From Coprenecus sp949297365 (GTDB lineage: Bacteria; Bacteroidota; Bacteroidia; Bacteroidales; UBA932): DNA of 64,000 nucleotides. Every line of letters starts with the position of its first letter. Position 1 is the first letter of the stretch. The position numbers and the translations under genes are program-made. Positions 32,407 through 40,767 of the stretch are shown in pieces. The notes below the pieces were generated by a model. That model had not been told where the DNA came from. It worked only from the letters and a program-made list of their open reading frames with translations, and searched no databases. The DNA is taken from contig OZ006987.1 of NCBI GenBank assembly GCA_963931055.1, forward strand, positions 1,798,001-1,862,000, given 5' to 3'.

Positions 32407-32874
32407 TTAGTTACCTTTATGGATAAGATTTCTTACGCTGCCCCAAACCAAGGCAAGTAATGCGAGTATGACCAGAGCGTAGCTCAGGTTGAGCAGGGTA
32501 TCGGTCATTTTAAGAGTTGCGTGGGTAGGCTGCACGGCCATATTTACGGCGATAGGATCACCGCTGGCGAGCAGGAAAGACGCACCGATGAGCACAACGG
32601 CTATCAGCAGCACGATACCTGTCTTCTTGATGGACTTCCGGTTGCCTGCCATGTTGATCAGGGAGAGCACCACGACAAGTACCAGCGCGGCAATCACCAG
32701 TATGTATGCCCAGAAGAGGAGCATGTCAAGCATGCTGGTGGTCGCCAGTGCCTCTGCCAGGTTCGATACGGAGTACATTCCTGTCTTACCATTGTAGATA
32801 AAGAATGCCACCAGACCTATCAGAGAAAGTACCAGCAGACAGATTTCCAGTATTTTAGTAAATTTTTTGGTCAT
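32407..32874 (-). CDS. Four-helix membrane protein of the exb operon
   Basis: 155 residues. Four strongly hydrophobic segments (about 10-27, 47-73, 83-105, 125-147), with short polar loops such as GMYSVSNLAEALAT and SGDPIAVNMAVQPTHATLK. No known domain was recognised. Its position between exbB and the two exbD genes, 6-8 nt from each, implies a partner of the proton channel complex, perhaps a stator component. The same position is occupied by a similar protein in related Bacteroidales operons as far as I recall. Confidence 0.7.
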   Translation of the reverse strand: MTKKFTKILEICLLVLSLIGLVAFFIYNGKTGMYSVSNLAEALATTSMLDMLLFWAYILVIAALVLVVVLSLINMAGNRKSIKKTGIVLLIAVVLIGASFLLASGDPIAVNMAVQPTHATLKMTDTLLNLSYALVILALLALVWGSVRNLIHKGN

Positions 32875-32880
32875 GATTAA

Positions 32881-33681
32881 TTACTTGTTCTGATATTTTA
32901 CGATCATGTCTACGAGAGCGATGGAAGCGTCTTCCATTGAAAGGACGATAGAGTCAACTTTCGAAATCAGGTAGTTGTAAAGTATCTGAAGGATGATGGC
33001 GACGATAAGACCGCCGACGGTGGTAATCAGGGCGACTTTCATACCTCCTGCAACGAGGGTCGGGCTGATGTCACCTGCTCTCTGGATCTCATCGAATGCC
33101 TGAATCATACCGATCACAGTTCCCATGAATCCCAACATAGGTGCGACTGCGATGAAGAGGGTAATCCAGGAGAGACCGCCTTCAAGCTGGCCCATCTGAA
33201 CTGAACCGTATGATGTGATGGATTTCTCGACTTCCTCTGCGCCCTTGTCATATCTCAGGAGACCCTGATAGAAGATGGAGGCTACAGGACCGCGGGTGTT
33301 GCGGCAAACGTCCTTAGCGGCTTCAACACCACCGTTGTTGAGGGCGTCCTCGACTTTCTTGAGGAGTTTCTCGGTGTTGGTGCTGGCAAGGTTGAGATAG
33401 ATGATTCTCTCGATAGCTACGGCAAGACCGAAAACGAGACATGCGATGATGGTAGCCATGAAGCCTGCACCACCCTCGATGAACAGTCTCTTGATTTCCT
33501 GATGCATAGGAGCCTCAGCGGGAGCAGCCTCGACTACTTCTTCAACTACGGCCTCTTCTACTACAGCAGCGGCTGTGTCTGTTCCGGCAGTAGCGAGGGA
33601 ATCACCCTCCTGAGCAGATGCGTATTGAGCAGTGAAAGTCATAAGACCCATAACTGCCAAAAACATGAAGATTTTTTTCAT
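32881..33681 (-). CDS. exbB: ExbB/TolQ/MotA-family proton channel
   Basis: 266 residues from ATG 33681 (MKKIFMFLAVMGLMTFTAQY), which opens a signal peptide; further upstream the frame enters the tRNA gene. A linker rich in Glu, Val and Ala (residues about 35-58) precedes the first helix (GFMATIIACLVFGLAVAIER). The MotA/ExbB core has two helices around ITLFIAVAPMLGFMGTVIGM and GGMKVALITTVGGLIVAIIL. Pumps protons through the inner membrane with ExbD. The signal peptide with acidic linker is the Bacteroidota version of the family. Promoter box at 33706-33713. Confidence 0.93.
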   Translation of the reverse strand: MKKIFMFLAVMGLMTFTAQYASAQEGDSLATAGTDTAAAVVEEAVVEEVVEAAPAEAPMHQEIKRLFIEGGAGFMATIIACLVFGLAVAIERIIYLNLASTNTEKLLKKVEDALNNGGVEAAKDVCRNTRGPVASIFYQGLLRYDKGAEEVEKSITSYGSVQMGQLEGGLSWITLFIAVAPMLGFMGTVIGMIQAFDEIQRAGDISPTLVAGGMKVALITTVGGLIVAIILQILYNYLISKVDSIVLSMEDASIALVDMIVKYQNK

Positions 33682-33705
33682 ACAATTTTTGATTAGTTTA
33701 TTAAA

Positions 33706-33713
33706 CAAATTTA
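33706..33713 (-). promoter_or_regulatory. exb operon promoter box
   Basis: TAAATTTG on the minus strand between tRNA-Ser and exbB, 25 nt before the ATG. Confidence 0.5.
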
Positions 33714-33725
33714 AAAATAAGTTTG

Positions 33726-33813
33726 CGGAGAGGGCGGGATTCGAACCCGCGAAACCCTTTTGGAGTTTACGCACTTTCCAGGCGCGCGCCTTCGACCACT
33801 CGGCCACCTCTCC
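33726..33813 (-). tRNA. tRNA-Ser (anticodon GGA)
   Basis: Minus strand, 88 nt including the discriminator G. Acceptor arms GGAGAGG and CCTCTCC pair perfectly; D arm GTGGCCGAGTGGTCGAAGGC; anticodon arm CGCGC-CTGGAAA-GTGCG gives anticodon GGA. A long variable arm follows (ACTCCAAAAGGGTTT), the class II hallmark. T arm GCGGGTTCGAATCCCGC. No CCA is encoded. Reads UCC and UCU. Confidence 0.97.
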
Positions 33814-33827
33814 ATGAAAATTACCGC

Positions 33828-33835
33828 CAAAATTA
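33828..33835 (-). promoter_or_regulatory. tRNA-Ser promoter box
   Basis: TAATTTTG (TAnnTTTG) on the minus strand, 15 nt upstream of the tRNA 5' end, which places transcription start about 10 nt before the mature tRNA. Confidence 0.55.
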
Positions 33836-33855
33836 GAAATTATTTTTCATAAAAT

Positions 33856-34896
33856 CTACACTTCTGTGAGTTCTCCTCTAATATTTTTTTTGAGTAAATC
33901 AATAATAATCTTATTATCAGCGTATTGACCTAATAAGAAAAATAATTTGGCCACGGCGGCCTCTGTGGTGCAGTCTCCGCCTCCGGTGACACCGATGTTC
34001 TTGAGGGATTTTCCGGTAGAATAGGCGTCCATGTCCACCCTGCCGGCCTGGCATTGGGTGATGTTCAGTACGATGAGGCCGCGCTCAATGGCTTTCTTGA
34101 TGCAGTCGGTGAACCATTTGCCGGAAGGGGCGTTGCCCGAGCCGTAGGTCTCGAGAACTATGGCCCTTATGTCTCCGATGCTGACCAGGGAGTCCAGCAG
34201 TTCCCGTTTCATGCCGGGAATGACCTTTATAATGAGTACTGACGGATCCAGGTCGTAGACGGGCCTGAGGGGCTTGCCCCAGGTCTCTGGATAGCGGATG
34301 AAGGCGGTGTTGAACTTGATGTGGATGCCGGCCTCTGCCAGTACGGGGTAGTTGGCGGAACGGAAGGCCCTGAAGTTCTCGGCTGTGTATTTAGTGGTGC
34401 GGTTGCCTCTGTAGAGCTGGCTTTCGAAGTAGATGCAGACTTCCGGCACCATCGGATGACCGTCCTTGTCCTTGGAGGCCGCTATCTCTATGGAGGAGAT
34501 GAGGTTCTCCTTGCCGTCGGTGCGCAGCATCCCGATGGGAAGCTGGCTGCCGGTGAATATGACCGGCTTCTCGATGTCTCCGAGCATGAAGCTCAGGGCG
34601 GAGGCGGAGAAGGACATGGTGTCCGTGCCGTGCAGGATGACGAAGCCGTCGTAGCTGTCGTAGTGCTCTTCAATCAGTCTTGTGAGCCTTTTCCAGAACT
34701 CTATGTCCACGTCGGAGGAGTCGATGACCGGGTCAAATGAGTAAGTGTCGATGCGGTATCCGAACTTCTTGAGCTCGGGCATCTCCTCCAGGATCTGCGA
34801 GAAGTCGAACGGCCTGAGGTCAAATGATACCGGGTCCTGTTTCATTCCTATTGTCCCGCCGGTGTACACCAGCAATATCGAAGTCTTGTCCTGCAT
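33856..34896 (-). CDS. ansA: Type I asparaginase
   Basis: 346 residues, the normal type I length and no signal peptide, hence cytoplasmic. Hydrolyses L-asparagine to aspartate and ammonia. First catalytic Thr in LLVYTGGTIGMKQ (residues about 9-21), second triad in VILHGTDTMSFSASALSFML with Thr and Asp, and Lys in LIVLNITQCQAGRVD region. TGKSLKNIGVTGGGDCTTEA is the characteristic C-terminal segment. It follows tatD by 4 nt in the operon dprA-tatD-ansA. Codon use is unremarkable. Confidence 0.96.
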   Translation of the reverse strand: MQDKTSILLVYTGGTIGMKQDPVSFDLRPFDFSQILEEMPELKKFGYRIDTYSFDPVIDSSDVDIEFWKRLTRLIEEHYDSYDGFVILHGTDTMSFSASALSFMLGDIEKPVIFTGSQLPIGMLRTDGKENLISSIEIAASKDKDGHPMVPEVCIYFESQLYRGNRTTKYTAENFRAFRSANYPVLAEAGIHIKFNTAFIRYPETWGKPLRPVYDLDPSVLIIKVIPGMKRELLDSLVSIGDIRAIVLETYGSGNAPSGKWFTDCIKKAIERGLIVLNITQCQAGRVDMDAYSTGKSLKNIGVTGGGDCTTEAAVAKLFFLLGQYADNKIIIDLLKKNIRGELTEV

Positions 34897-34900
34897 AGTG

Positions 34901-35674
34901 TTATTTGATGTTGAATAGTGATTTTGCGTTGTCTGTAGTGACCCGGTCCACCTCTTCCAGGGACAGACCCTTTATATCGGCAAGCCTTTCGGCGATGATG
35001 CGCAGATAGGCGGACTCGTTTCTCTTTCCACGGAAAGGCACCGGGGTCAGCCAGGGCGAGTCTGTCTCCAGCACTATGTCTTCCAGGGGAATCTCTTTTA
35101 CCGTCCCTGCTATGCCGGCGTTCTTGTAGGTGAGTACGCCGCCTATGCCTACTCGGAAGTCACCGTAAGTTCTGATCCTTCTGTAAGTTTCGATGCTGCC
35201 TGAGAAAGCATGGAATACGCCTTTCATCCGGAGGCCTTCTTCCGCGAGCCTGTCCATTATGCGGAACACGGTGTCAAAGGCTTCCCGCACGTGGATGATG
35301 ACGGGCAGGCCGGCTTCGGAGGCCCAGCGCATCTGGGTGAGGAAGGCCTCTTCCTGCTCGTGGATGAACTCGTCGGACCAGTGGCGGTCCAGACCGATCT
35401 CTCCGACCGCGCACCATCCTCCATCGGTGAGTCTGTTCTCCACAAAGTCCAGTTCCCGCTTCCAGTCCTCTTTTACGGATGTGGGGTGAAGGCCTGTGGC
35501 GACGCTGGCTCTTCCGCCCGACCGGGCCGCAGCCTCCATCATCCGGTCGTGGACAGAGGAGTCTATGCCCGGAAAGACGAAATGCTCCACGCCGGCCTCC
35601 GACGCTCTGTCAAGAGACCCGGCATAGTCTTCGGCGAAGGCCTCGTCGTATAGATGTGTATGTGTGTCTATCAT
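34901..35674 (-). CDS. tatD: TatD-family metal-dependent hydrolase
   Basis: 257 residues. Probable 3'-5' DNase of the TatD family. Metal ligands visible: MIDTHTHLYDEAF (HxH), CAVGEIGLDRHW (Glu and Asp), VIIHVREAFDTV (His), GVFHAFSGSI (His) and LETDSPWLTP (Asp). Complete length. The start overlaps the dprA stop by 4 nt, so translation is coupled. TatD and DprA often appear together in Bacteroidales, possibly because both touch incoming or damaged DNA. Confidence 0.95.
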   Translation of the reverse strand: MIDTHTHLYDEAFAEDYAGSLDRASEAGVEHFVFPGIDSSVHDRMMEAAARSGGRASVATGLHPTSVKEDWKRELDFVENRLTDGGWCAVGEIGLDRHWSDEFIHEQEEAFLTQMRWASEAGLPVIIHVREAFDTVFRIMDRLAEEGLRMKGVFHAFSGSIETYRRIRTYGDFRVGIGGVLTYKNAGIAGTVKEIPLEDIVLETDSPWLTPVPFRGKRNESAYLRIIAERLADIKGLSLEEVDRVTTDNAKSLFNIK

Positions 35675-36786
35675 CCGCCAGTCAAGCAGTAGTTGCCGTA
35701 TATGTCTGTCCTGACCGTACCGTCCAGCTCCAGTTCCGTCAGTCTGGGCAGCACTGCGGACGGGTCTCCTCCCGCTTTCTCAATCAGAGAGTCGCGGTCC
35801 AGGACAGAATCAGCGGCTAAAGCTAGTAAAATATTCCGTTTGATGTAGTCACTGCTGTCAAAGATTTTTTTGAGGTTTTCGGTATGTGTTTCTTTATCAG
35901 TGATATCCCATTCCAAAGAATGTGCCGGTCCGGACGGAGATGAGATGATGGCGGCCGCATTTCTGTCGATAAGGGCGTTGCAGCCCTCGGAGTACCGGTC
36001 GGTGATGCGGCCAGGGAGAGCCATCACCTCCCTGGAGTAGGACTGTGCGAGGGATGCGGTAATCATGCCGCCTCCCCGGGCGGCCGACTCGATGAGCAGA
36101 ACCGCGTCGGACATGCCTGCGATGATCCTGTTGCGGCGCAGGAACGTGACTGGAAGTGGGGTAGAGCCCATCGGGAAATCGGTGACGAGCCCTCCGTGCG
36201 AGAGCATCCTTACCGCATGGCCTCTGTGTGCCGCAGGGTAGATGGTGTCCAGCCCGGTGGGCAATACGGCGACAGTATCAAGGCCGCAGTCCATGGCCGA
36301 CAGGTGCGCGCAGATGTCTATCCCGTATGCAAGACCGCTTATGATAAGGGGCTTCGGCCTCAGCTGTGCGAAATGCTCTATAATCCTGCGGCATTGCGAT
36401 CTGCCGTATTCCGTAGCCTTTCTGGTGCCTACTACGGCTACGGCCCGTTCCGGATTCAGGTCTGCGCAGCCCTTGTGAAACAGTACGGTGGGTGCGTCGG
36501 GACATTCCCTGAGCCTTGAAGGGTATTCCCTGTCGCGTATATATATAATATGTATTCCGTGTTTCCTGGCCCAACGGACCTCCTCCTCGGACTTTCTGAG
36601 GTGGCTGCTGTCCAGGACCGCGTCAATCAAGGGCTGGCTGTGCAGGATTCCGGACAGTTCGGCCCTGGACATGGAGAACAGTTCTCCCGGAGAGGACAGC
36701 ATGTCCGTCAGAAGCCTGGCCTCGCGGCAGTGGTAATTGAATATCCTGTTTATGGCGCAGGCATATACCGTCTCGTCGTATTCCAT
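35671..36786 (-). CDS. dprA: DNA-processing protein DprA
   Basis: 371 residues. Rossmann-like core with VAVVGTRKATEYGRSQCRRI, PLIISGLAYGIDICAHLSAM, VAVLPTGLDTIYPAAHRG and VTFLRRNRIIAGMSDAVLLI (ssDNA and RecA binding elements). The N-terminal SAM-like part (LLTDMLSSPGELFSMSRAEL) and a C-terminal winged-helix DML1 domain of about 60 residues (NILLALAADSVLDRDSLIEK) are both present. It binds ssDNA and loads RecA during transformation. Start ATG 36786, 83 nt before the upstream gene's stop; the upstream signal is weak (TATATTCG near 36793). Confidence 0.96.
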   Translation of the reverse strand: MEYDETVYACAINRIFNYHCREARLLTDMLSSPGELFSMSRAELSGILHSQPLIDAVLDSSHLRKSEEEVRWARKHGIHIIYIRDREYPSRLRECPDAPTVLFHKGCADLNPERAVAVVGTRKATEYGRSQCRRIIEHFAQLRPKPLIISGLAYGIDICAHLSAMDCGLDTVAVLPTGLDTIYPAAHRGHAVRMLSHGGLVTDFPMGSTPLPVTFLRRNRIIAGMSDAVLLIESAARGGGMITASLAQSYSREVMALPGRITDRYSEGCNALIDRNAAAIISSPSGPAHSLEWDITDKETHTENLKKIFDSSDYIKRNILLALAADSVLDRDSLIEKAGGDPSAVLPRLTELELDGTVRTDIYGNYCLTGG

Positions 36787-36829
36787 AGACGGCGAATATA
36801 GGCAGATGCCGGAGTATATATGGGGAAAT

Positions 36830-36860
36830 AAAAAAAACGGGTGTGAATTTACCCGTTTTT
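36830..36860 (-). terminator. Terminator of the galE-sigma-antisigma operon
   Basis: AAAAACGGGT/ACCCGTTTTT stem with an 8-nt loop and an eight-T run on the minus strand, 10 nt after the anti-sigma stop. Confidence 0.85.
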
Positions 36861-36869
36861 AAAAACTTG

Positions 36870-37286
36870 TCAGAATTTAAAATCGTCTCCGTATTTCTTG
36901 CGGTAGTATGTCGAATCCTCCTTGTCGAAGGTGTCTACGGCGAATACCTCGTTGTCCGGATTGTCTCCGTTGACGATCTCGTGCTGCTCCAGTACATTGC
37001 TTCTGTTGCGTACTGTCTCTGCCGTGAACAGTCCGATCCCGGCTACGATGATGACGGCTGCGGCAACCTTTGTCCAGCGTGAACGGACTATCCGGAATAT
37101 AACGGACTTTCTGTCCTGAGACTCTGTGTCCTCGAAAAAACCATTGCGCAGCTTCCTCATGGCCTCGAGCCTGCCGGCGCATTCAGGACAATGCCGCAGA
37201 TGCTCCTGAACGGCTGTCTCCTCGTCTTGAGTGAGCCTGTTCAGAAGGTACCTTGATAGGGTGTCTATGTCTATATGCCTGTTCAT
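36870..37286 (-). CDS. zf-HC2 anti-sigma-factor-like membrane protein
   Basis: 138 residues. N-terminal cytoplasmic zinc-binding anti-sigma domain with H29-x3-C33-x2-C36 (QEHLRHCPECAGRL), the canonical zf-HC2 pattern. One membrane helix at about 73-88 (KVAAAVIIVAGIGLFT) and a short extracytoplasmic tail of 50 residues rich in Asp (NGDNPDNEVFAVDTFDKEDS). Such proteins hold a sigma factor at the membrane until a signal releases it. The partner is the gene just upstream, whose stop overlaps this start by 4 nt. Confidence 0.85.
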   Translation of the reverse strand: MNRHIDIDTLSRYLLNRLTQDEETAVQEHLRHCPECAGRLEAMRKLRNGFFEDTESQDRKSVIFRIVRSRWTKVAAAVIIVAGIGLFTAETVRNRSNVLEQHEIVNGDNPDNEVFAVDTFDKEDSTYYRKKYGDDFKF

Positions 37287-38449
37287 CTGTACTTCTCCAT
37301 CATTTTATGGAACCTGTCAAGTAAGTTCTTTTTCAGACGTTTTGTCTCCTGCCGCAGTCTGGCGCACTCTTTGGCTGTCTCCCTGTCACCGGTCACTCCG
37401 CTGTGTCTGGCCACTATCTCCTCGTATGAGAGACCGTCGATATAGTGCTCGAACATACGCTCTATCTTGTCCTCGTAGCCCTTTACCAGCTCATCGTGAA
37501 GGGGGTGCTCCTTATTATATAATATCACGATGAAGTAGCCCTGTATAGAGTCTTTGTCCGTGTAGTCGATATAATTGCGCAGACTCGGAATTTGTGACGG
37601 AAAATTCTCCGGTTTTGTGACCGGATTGTTGAAATATCTCTCTTCTTCCTCAATGGTGAGCTTGTACTGAAGGGAGTCCACGTCCACCGGGGCTTTCGCC
37701 CTGTTGCGGAGCAGTTCCTTGTTCTTGTTCTTGATAGTGCCTACCGAATAGGAAATGACGGCTCTTGCGTCCACCGGTTCTTTCAGCCTGCGTTCTACCA
37801 CGGCCCTGTTGACGCTGATACAGGTGTCGCTCCAGAGGTCGTGGGTGCTGTCGTTGCCGGACAGACCGGACATCTGGTAGGAGAACGCATCGGCTATGGG
37901 CCGGAGCTTGGCGTAGAATTTCTCCCAGTAGAAACTGTCGTTCTCCTGCATGCTGCCGATAATCCGGGACTCGTCTACGGGGAAGCGCTCTCCGGCTATG
38001 TTGCCGCAGAACCGGTCCAGTTCCGAGGTGTTGCCGAAAGAAGGCATGGCCGAGAAATAAATAGTGTACAACTCCTGAAACAAGGACTGAGGCATGGCGT
38101 AGGAGACAGTGTCCAGGTCGGGAGCCAGGAATCTGTCGGTCTCGGTTCTGGGGGACGAGTTGAATACATTCTGGAGATGCGTGTTTATCAGGGTGCGTAC
38201 AAGCATCTCGAATCCGGGAGTGTCTATGTTGTCCCTGCAGAATGCACTGAATCCTTTATGCCGATAGTACTCTCTAAGGCAGCGGCTTTTCCACTGGGCG
38301 AAGGTCTCGTCTTCTTTCGGGGGGAATCTGGAGGCCAGCAGCTCCGCCTCTTCCCGGATATCCCGGAAGAAGCCGAGCCGTTCCAGGCGGTAACGCTCGC
38401 TCTCCTTGGTGAGCAGCTCCAGGCTGTCTTTTTTCAGTTGCTGATCCAT
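37283..38449 (-). CDS. Divergent sigma-70/ECF-like protein
   Basis: 388 residues, twice the usual ECF size. The N-terminal 160 residues are helical and charged with no recognised domain. Residues about 165-250 resemble sigma region 2 (FYWEKFYAKLRPIADAFSYQ, THDLWSDTCISVNRAVVERR, ISYSVGTIKNKNKELLRNRA). Residues about 320-380 resemble sigma region 4 (MFEHYIDGLSYEEIVARHSG, ARLRQETKRLKKNLLDRFHK). Its downstream neighbour, overlapping by 4 nt, is a zf-HC2 anti-sigma-like protein, which supports the call. The upstream neighbour is galE, 7 nt away. The motifs are weaker than in standard sigma factors; an RNA-polymerase-associated regulator is the alternative. Confidence 0.6.
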   Translation of the reverse strand: MDQQLKKDSLELLTKESERYRLERLGFFRDIREEAELLASRFPPKEDETFAQWKSRCLREYYRHKGFSAFCRDNIDTPGFEMLVRTLINTHLQNVFNSSPRTETDRFLAPDLDTVSYAMPQSLFQELYTIYFSAMPSFGNTSELDRFCGNIAGERFPVDESRIIGSMQENDSFYWEKFYAKLRPIADAFSYQMSGLSGNDSTHDLWSDTCISVNRAVVERRLKEPVDARAVISYSVGTIKNKNKELLRNRAKAPVDVDSLQYKLTIEEEERYFNNPVTKPENFPSQIPSLRNYIDYTDKDSIQGYFIVILYNKEHPLHDELVKGYEDKIERMFEHYIDGLSYEEIVARHSGVTGDRETAKECARLRQETKRLKKNLLDRFHKMMEKYR

Positions 38450-38456
38450 CCTCAGT

Positions 38457-39497
38457 CTATTGAATTCCTCTTACTTTCTTCTCCCACTTCCATGCCGAGC
38501 GCAGTACGTCGTCTATGGGGGTGCCGGCCTTCCAGCCCAGGACCTTGTTGGCTTTTTCAGGATTGGCCCATACCTTCACTATGTCTCCGGCTCTGCGGGG
38601 AGCGTAGCTGTAAGGCAGATTGACTCCGGTGGCCTGGATGAAATGATTGACCAGTTCCAGTACGGAGAGTCCGGTGCCTGTGCCGAGGTTGAAAATCTCG
38701 TATCTGTCCGAGTCCTTTACCTGCAGTATCCTGTCTACGGCGGCTACGTGGGCCTTGGCCAGGTCGCAGACATAGATGTAGTCGCGGATGCAGGTGCCGT
38801 CGGGGGTGGGGTAGTCGTTTCCGAATATCCTGAGTTCCTTGCGGATGCCGGCTGCGGTCTGGGTGATGTAGGGCACGAGGTTCTGCGGTACGCCGAGGGG
38901 CATCTCGCCGATGAGGGCGGAAGGATGTGCGCCTATGGGGTTGAAATATCTGAGCGCGATGACTTTGAGGGACGGGTAGGCGGTGACGCAGTCATGGAGA
39001 ATCTCCTCGCTCATCTGTTTGGTGCGTCCGTAAGGCGATGTCGCCGGCTTCACCGGAGCGTTCTCGCTTATGGGCAGGTTTTCAGGGTCCGGCTCGCCGT
39101 AGACCGTGCATGATGAGGAGAATACGATGCCTCTTCCGTGTCCGTCTCTCGTGGACAGCTCTATGAGGTAGAGCAGGGAGCGCAGGTTGTTCTCGAAATA
39201 TTTCAGAGGCTGCTGTACGCTCTCTCCTACGGCCTTGCAGGCGGCGAAATGTATGGACGCGGCTATGTCGGGATATTTTTCGAATACTTTGGCGAACTGA
39301 TCCCTGTCGCTGCAGTCCAGTTCCATGAACGGAAGCGGCCTGCCGGTAATCTGCTCTATGCCTTTCAGCATATCGGGAGATGAGTTGGAGAAGTTGTCTA
39401 CGCCTACTACGTCGTATCCGGCGTTGATAAGTTCTACTGTTGTGTGGGAGCCTATGTATCCGGCCGCTCCTGTGACAAGTACCCTGCCTTTGCTCAT
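38457..39497 (-). CDS. galE: UDP-glucose 4-epimerase
   Basis: 346 residues. NAD-binding GAAGYIGSHTTVELINAG at residues 9-26, DNFSNSSPDMLKGIEQI, catalytic SSSCTVYG Ser/Thr and YGRTKQMSEEIL (YxxxK), and the sugar-binding ALRYFNPIGAHPSALIGEMP. It interconverts UDP-glucose and UDP-galactose for surface polysaccharides or galactose use. Cytoplasmic. It leads the operon galE-sigma-like-anti-sigma-like; promoter box at 39517-39524. Divergent from rpiB. Confidence 0.97.
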   Translation of the reverse strand: MSKGRVLVTGAAGYIGSHTTVELINAGYDVVGVDNFSNSSPDMLKGIEQITGRPLPFMELDCSDRDQFAKVFEKYPDIAASIHFAACKAVGESVQQPLKYFENNLRSLLYLIELSTRDGHGRGIVFSSSCTVYGEPDPENLPISENAPVKPATSPYGRTKQMSEEILHDCVTAYPSLKVIALRYFNPIGAHPSALIGEMPLGVPQNLVPYITQTAAGIRKELRIFGNDYPTPDGTCIRDYIYVCDLAKAHVAAVDRILQVKDSDRYEIFNLGTGTGLSVLELVNHFIQATGVNLPYSYAPRRAGDIVKVWANPEKANKVLGWKAGTPIDDVLRSAWKWEKKVRGIQ

Positions 39498-39516
39498 TTT
39501 CTTAAAAATTTATCTG

Positions 39517-39524
39517 CAAATATA
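39517..39524 (-). promoter_or_regulatory. galE operon promoter box
   Basis: TATATTTG on the minus strand, 20 nt before the galE ATG. Confidence 0.6.
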
Positions 39525-39535
39525 CTCATTTTTCC

Positions 39536-39543
39536 TAATTTTG
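39536..39543 (+). promoter_or_regulatory. rpiB operon promoter box
   Basis: TAATTTTG on the plus strand, 26 nt before the rpiB ATG; the two divergent boxes are only 12 nt apart. Confidence 0.6.
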
Positions 39544-39568
39544 GCGGTTATTTTAATTCACTGTCATT

Positions 39569-40012
39569 ATGTTAGGAATAGCATCGGATCATGCGGGCTT
39601 CGAGATGAAGGAGGAGCTTAAGAAATTTTTGCAAGAGAAAGGTTATGAGGTCAAGGACTTCGGAACACATTCACCTGAAAGTATGGACTATCCGGATGTG
39701 GCACACCCTCTGGCCGAGAGTGTCGAGAAGGGCGAGGTGTCGCAGGGTATCGCCCTGTGCGGCTCCGGGAACGGCATCAGCATGACGCTTAACAAGCATC
39801 AGGGCATCAGGGCGGCTCTCTGCTGGAATGAGGAACTGGCGGCCCTGGCCCGTCAGCACAACGACGCCAATGTCCTCTCGCTTCCCGCCCGTTTCATATC
39901 CGTGGAACTGGCAAAGAGGATTGTGGAGAAGTTTTTGGAAAGTTCGTTTGAGGGAGGAAGACACCTCAGGAGGGTCAATAAGATTCCTTGTGGTTCGCCC
40001 GTACAGCAGTAG
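39569..40012 (+). CDS. rpiB: Ribose-5-phosphate isomerase B
   Basis: 147 residues. Converts ribulose-5-phosphate and ribose-5-phosphate in the pentose-phosphate pathway. SDHAGFEMKEELKKFLQEKG, the general base Cys in IALCGSGNGISMTLNKHQGI (residue about 66), and HNDANVLSLPARFISVELAK are diagnostic. Full length. First of a plus-strand trio rpiB-truB-queA. Confidence 0.96.
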   Translation: MLGIASDHAGFEMKEELKKFLQEKGYEVKDFGTHSPESMDYPDVAHPLAESVEKGEVSQGIALCGSGNGISMTLNKHQGIRAALCWNEELAALARQHNDANVLSLPARFISVELAKRIVEKFLESSFEGGRHLRRVNKIPCGSPVQQ

Positions 40013-40015
40013 CGG

Positions 40016-40747
40016 ATGGGGGCGTATTCGGTTATAGACAGGAGGACGCCGGCCGGCACTTCCCTGGCCCCTGAGCTCTATCAGGACGGCTATGTGGCCG
40101 TGATAGACAAGCCTTACGGCTGGACGTCGGCTGATGCCGTGCGTAAGATAAAGTTCGGACTGCAGAAACGCTACGGACTCAGGAATGTGAAGGTGGGTCA
40201 TGCGGGGACGCTGGATCCGCTGGCTACCGGGGTGCTTCTGATCTGTGTCGGCAAGGCCACGAAGGTCTCCGAGTCCCTGCAGGCTGAGCGCAAGGAATAT
40301 GTGGCGGATGTGACGTTCGGCGCGACGACGCCGTCCTTCGACAAGGAGAAGGAGGTGGATGCCGTGTATCCGTATGAGCATATAACGCCGGAGATGATAG
40401 AGAGTGCCCTGGAGGGTATGCAGGGAGAGCAGATGCAGCTGCCTCCGGTGTATTCGGCCAAATACGTGGACGGCATAAGGGCATACGAGAAGGCCCGTCA
40501 GGGTGAGGAGGTGGAGCTGAAGGCGGCCAGGATAGTCATATACGGTACGAAGGTGCTCTCTTATGAGCCGCCTGTCCTCAGAGTGGAGGTTCAGTGCAGC
40601 AAGGGAACGTATGTCAGGGCATTTGCCAGGGATCTGGGTGTGACTCTGGGCAGCGGGGCGCATCTGTCCGGTCTTGTCAGGACAGCCTCGGGCGGATTCA
40701 GCCTGGAAAACGCACTTTCAATAAGTGATTTTGAAACTTTTTACTAG
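40016..40747 (+). CDS. truB: tRNA pseudouridine(55) synthase
   Basis: 243 residues. Makes pseudouridine 55 in the T loop of tRNAs. Motifs KPYGWTSADAVRKIKF (residues about 36-51), then VGHAGTLDPLATGVLLICVG with the catalytic Asp, KEYVADVTFGATTPSFDKEK, and the distal RAFARDLGVTLGSGAHLSGL. The length is short, as it lacks a C-terminal PUA extension, which is normal in Bacteroidota. Start 3 nt after rpiB. Confidence 0.97.
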   Translation: MGAYSVIDRRTPAGTSLAPELYQDGYVAVIDKPYGWTSADAVRKIKFGLQKRYGLRNVKVGHAGTLDPLATGVLLICVGKATKVSESLQAERKEYVADVTFGATTPSFDKEKEVDAVYPYEHITPEMIESALEGMQGEQMQLPPVYSAKYVDGIRAYEKARQGEEVELKAARIVIYGTKVLSYEPPVLRVEVQCSKGTYVRAFARDLGVTLGSGAHLSGLVRTASGGFSLENALSISDFETFY

Positions 40748-40767
40748 AAATTTCGTATAAAGGGTAT

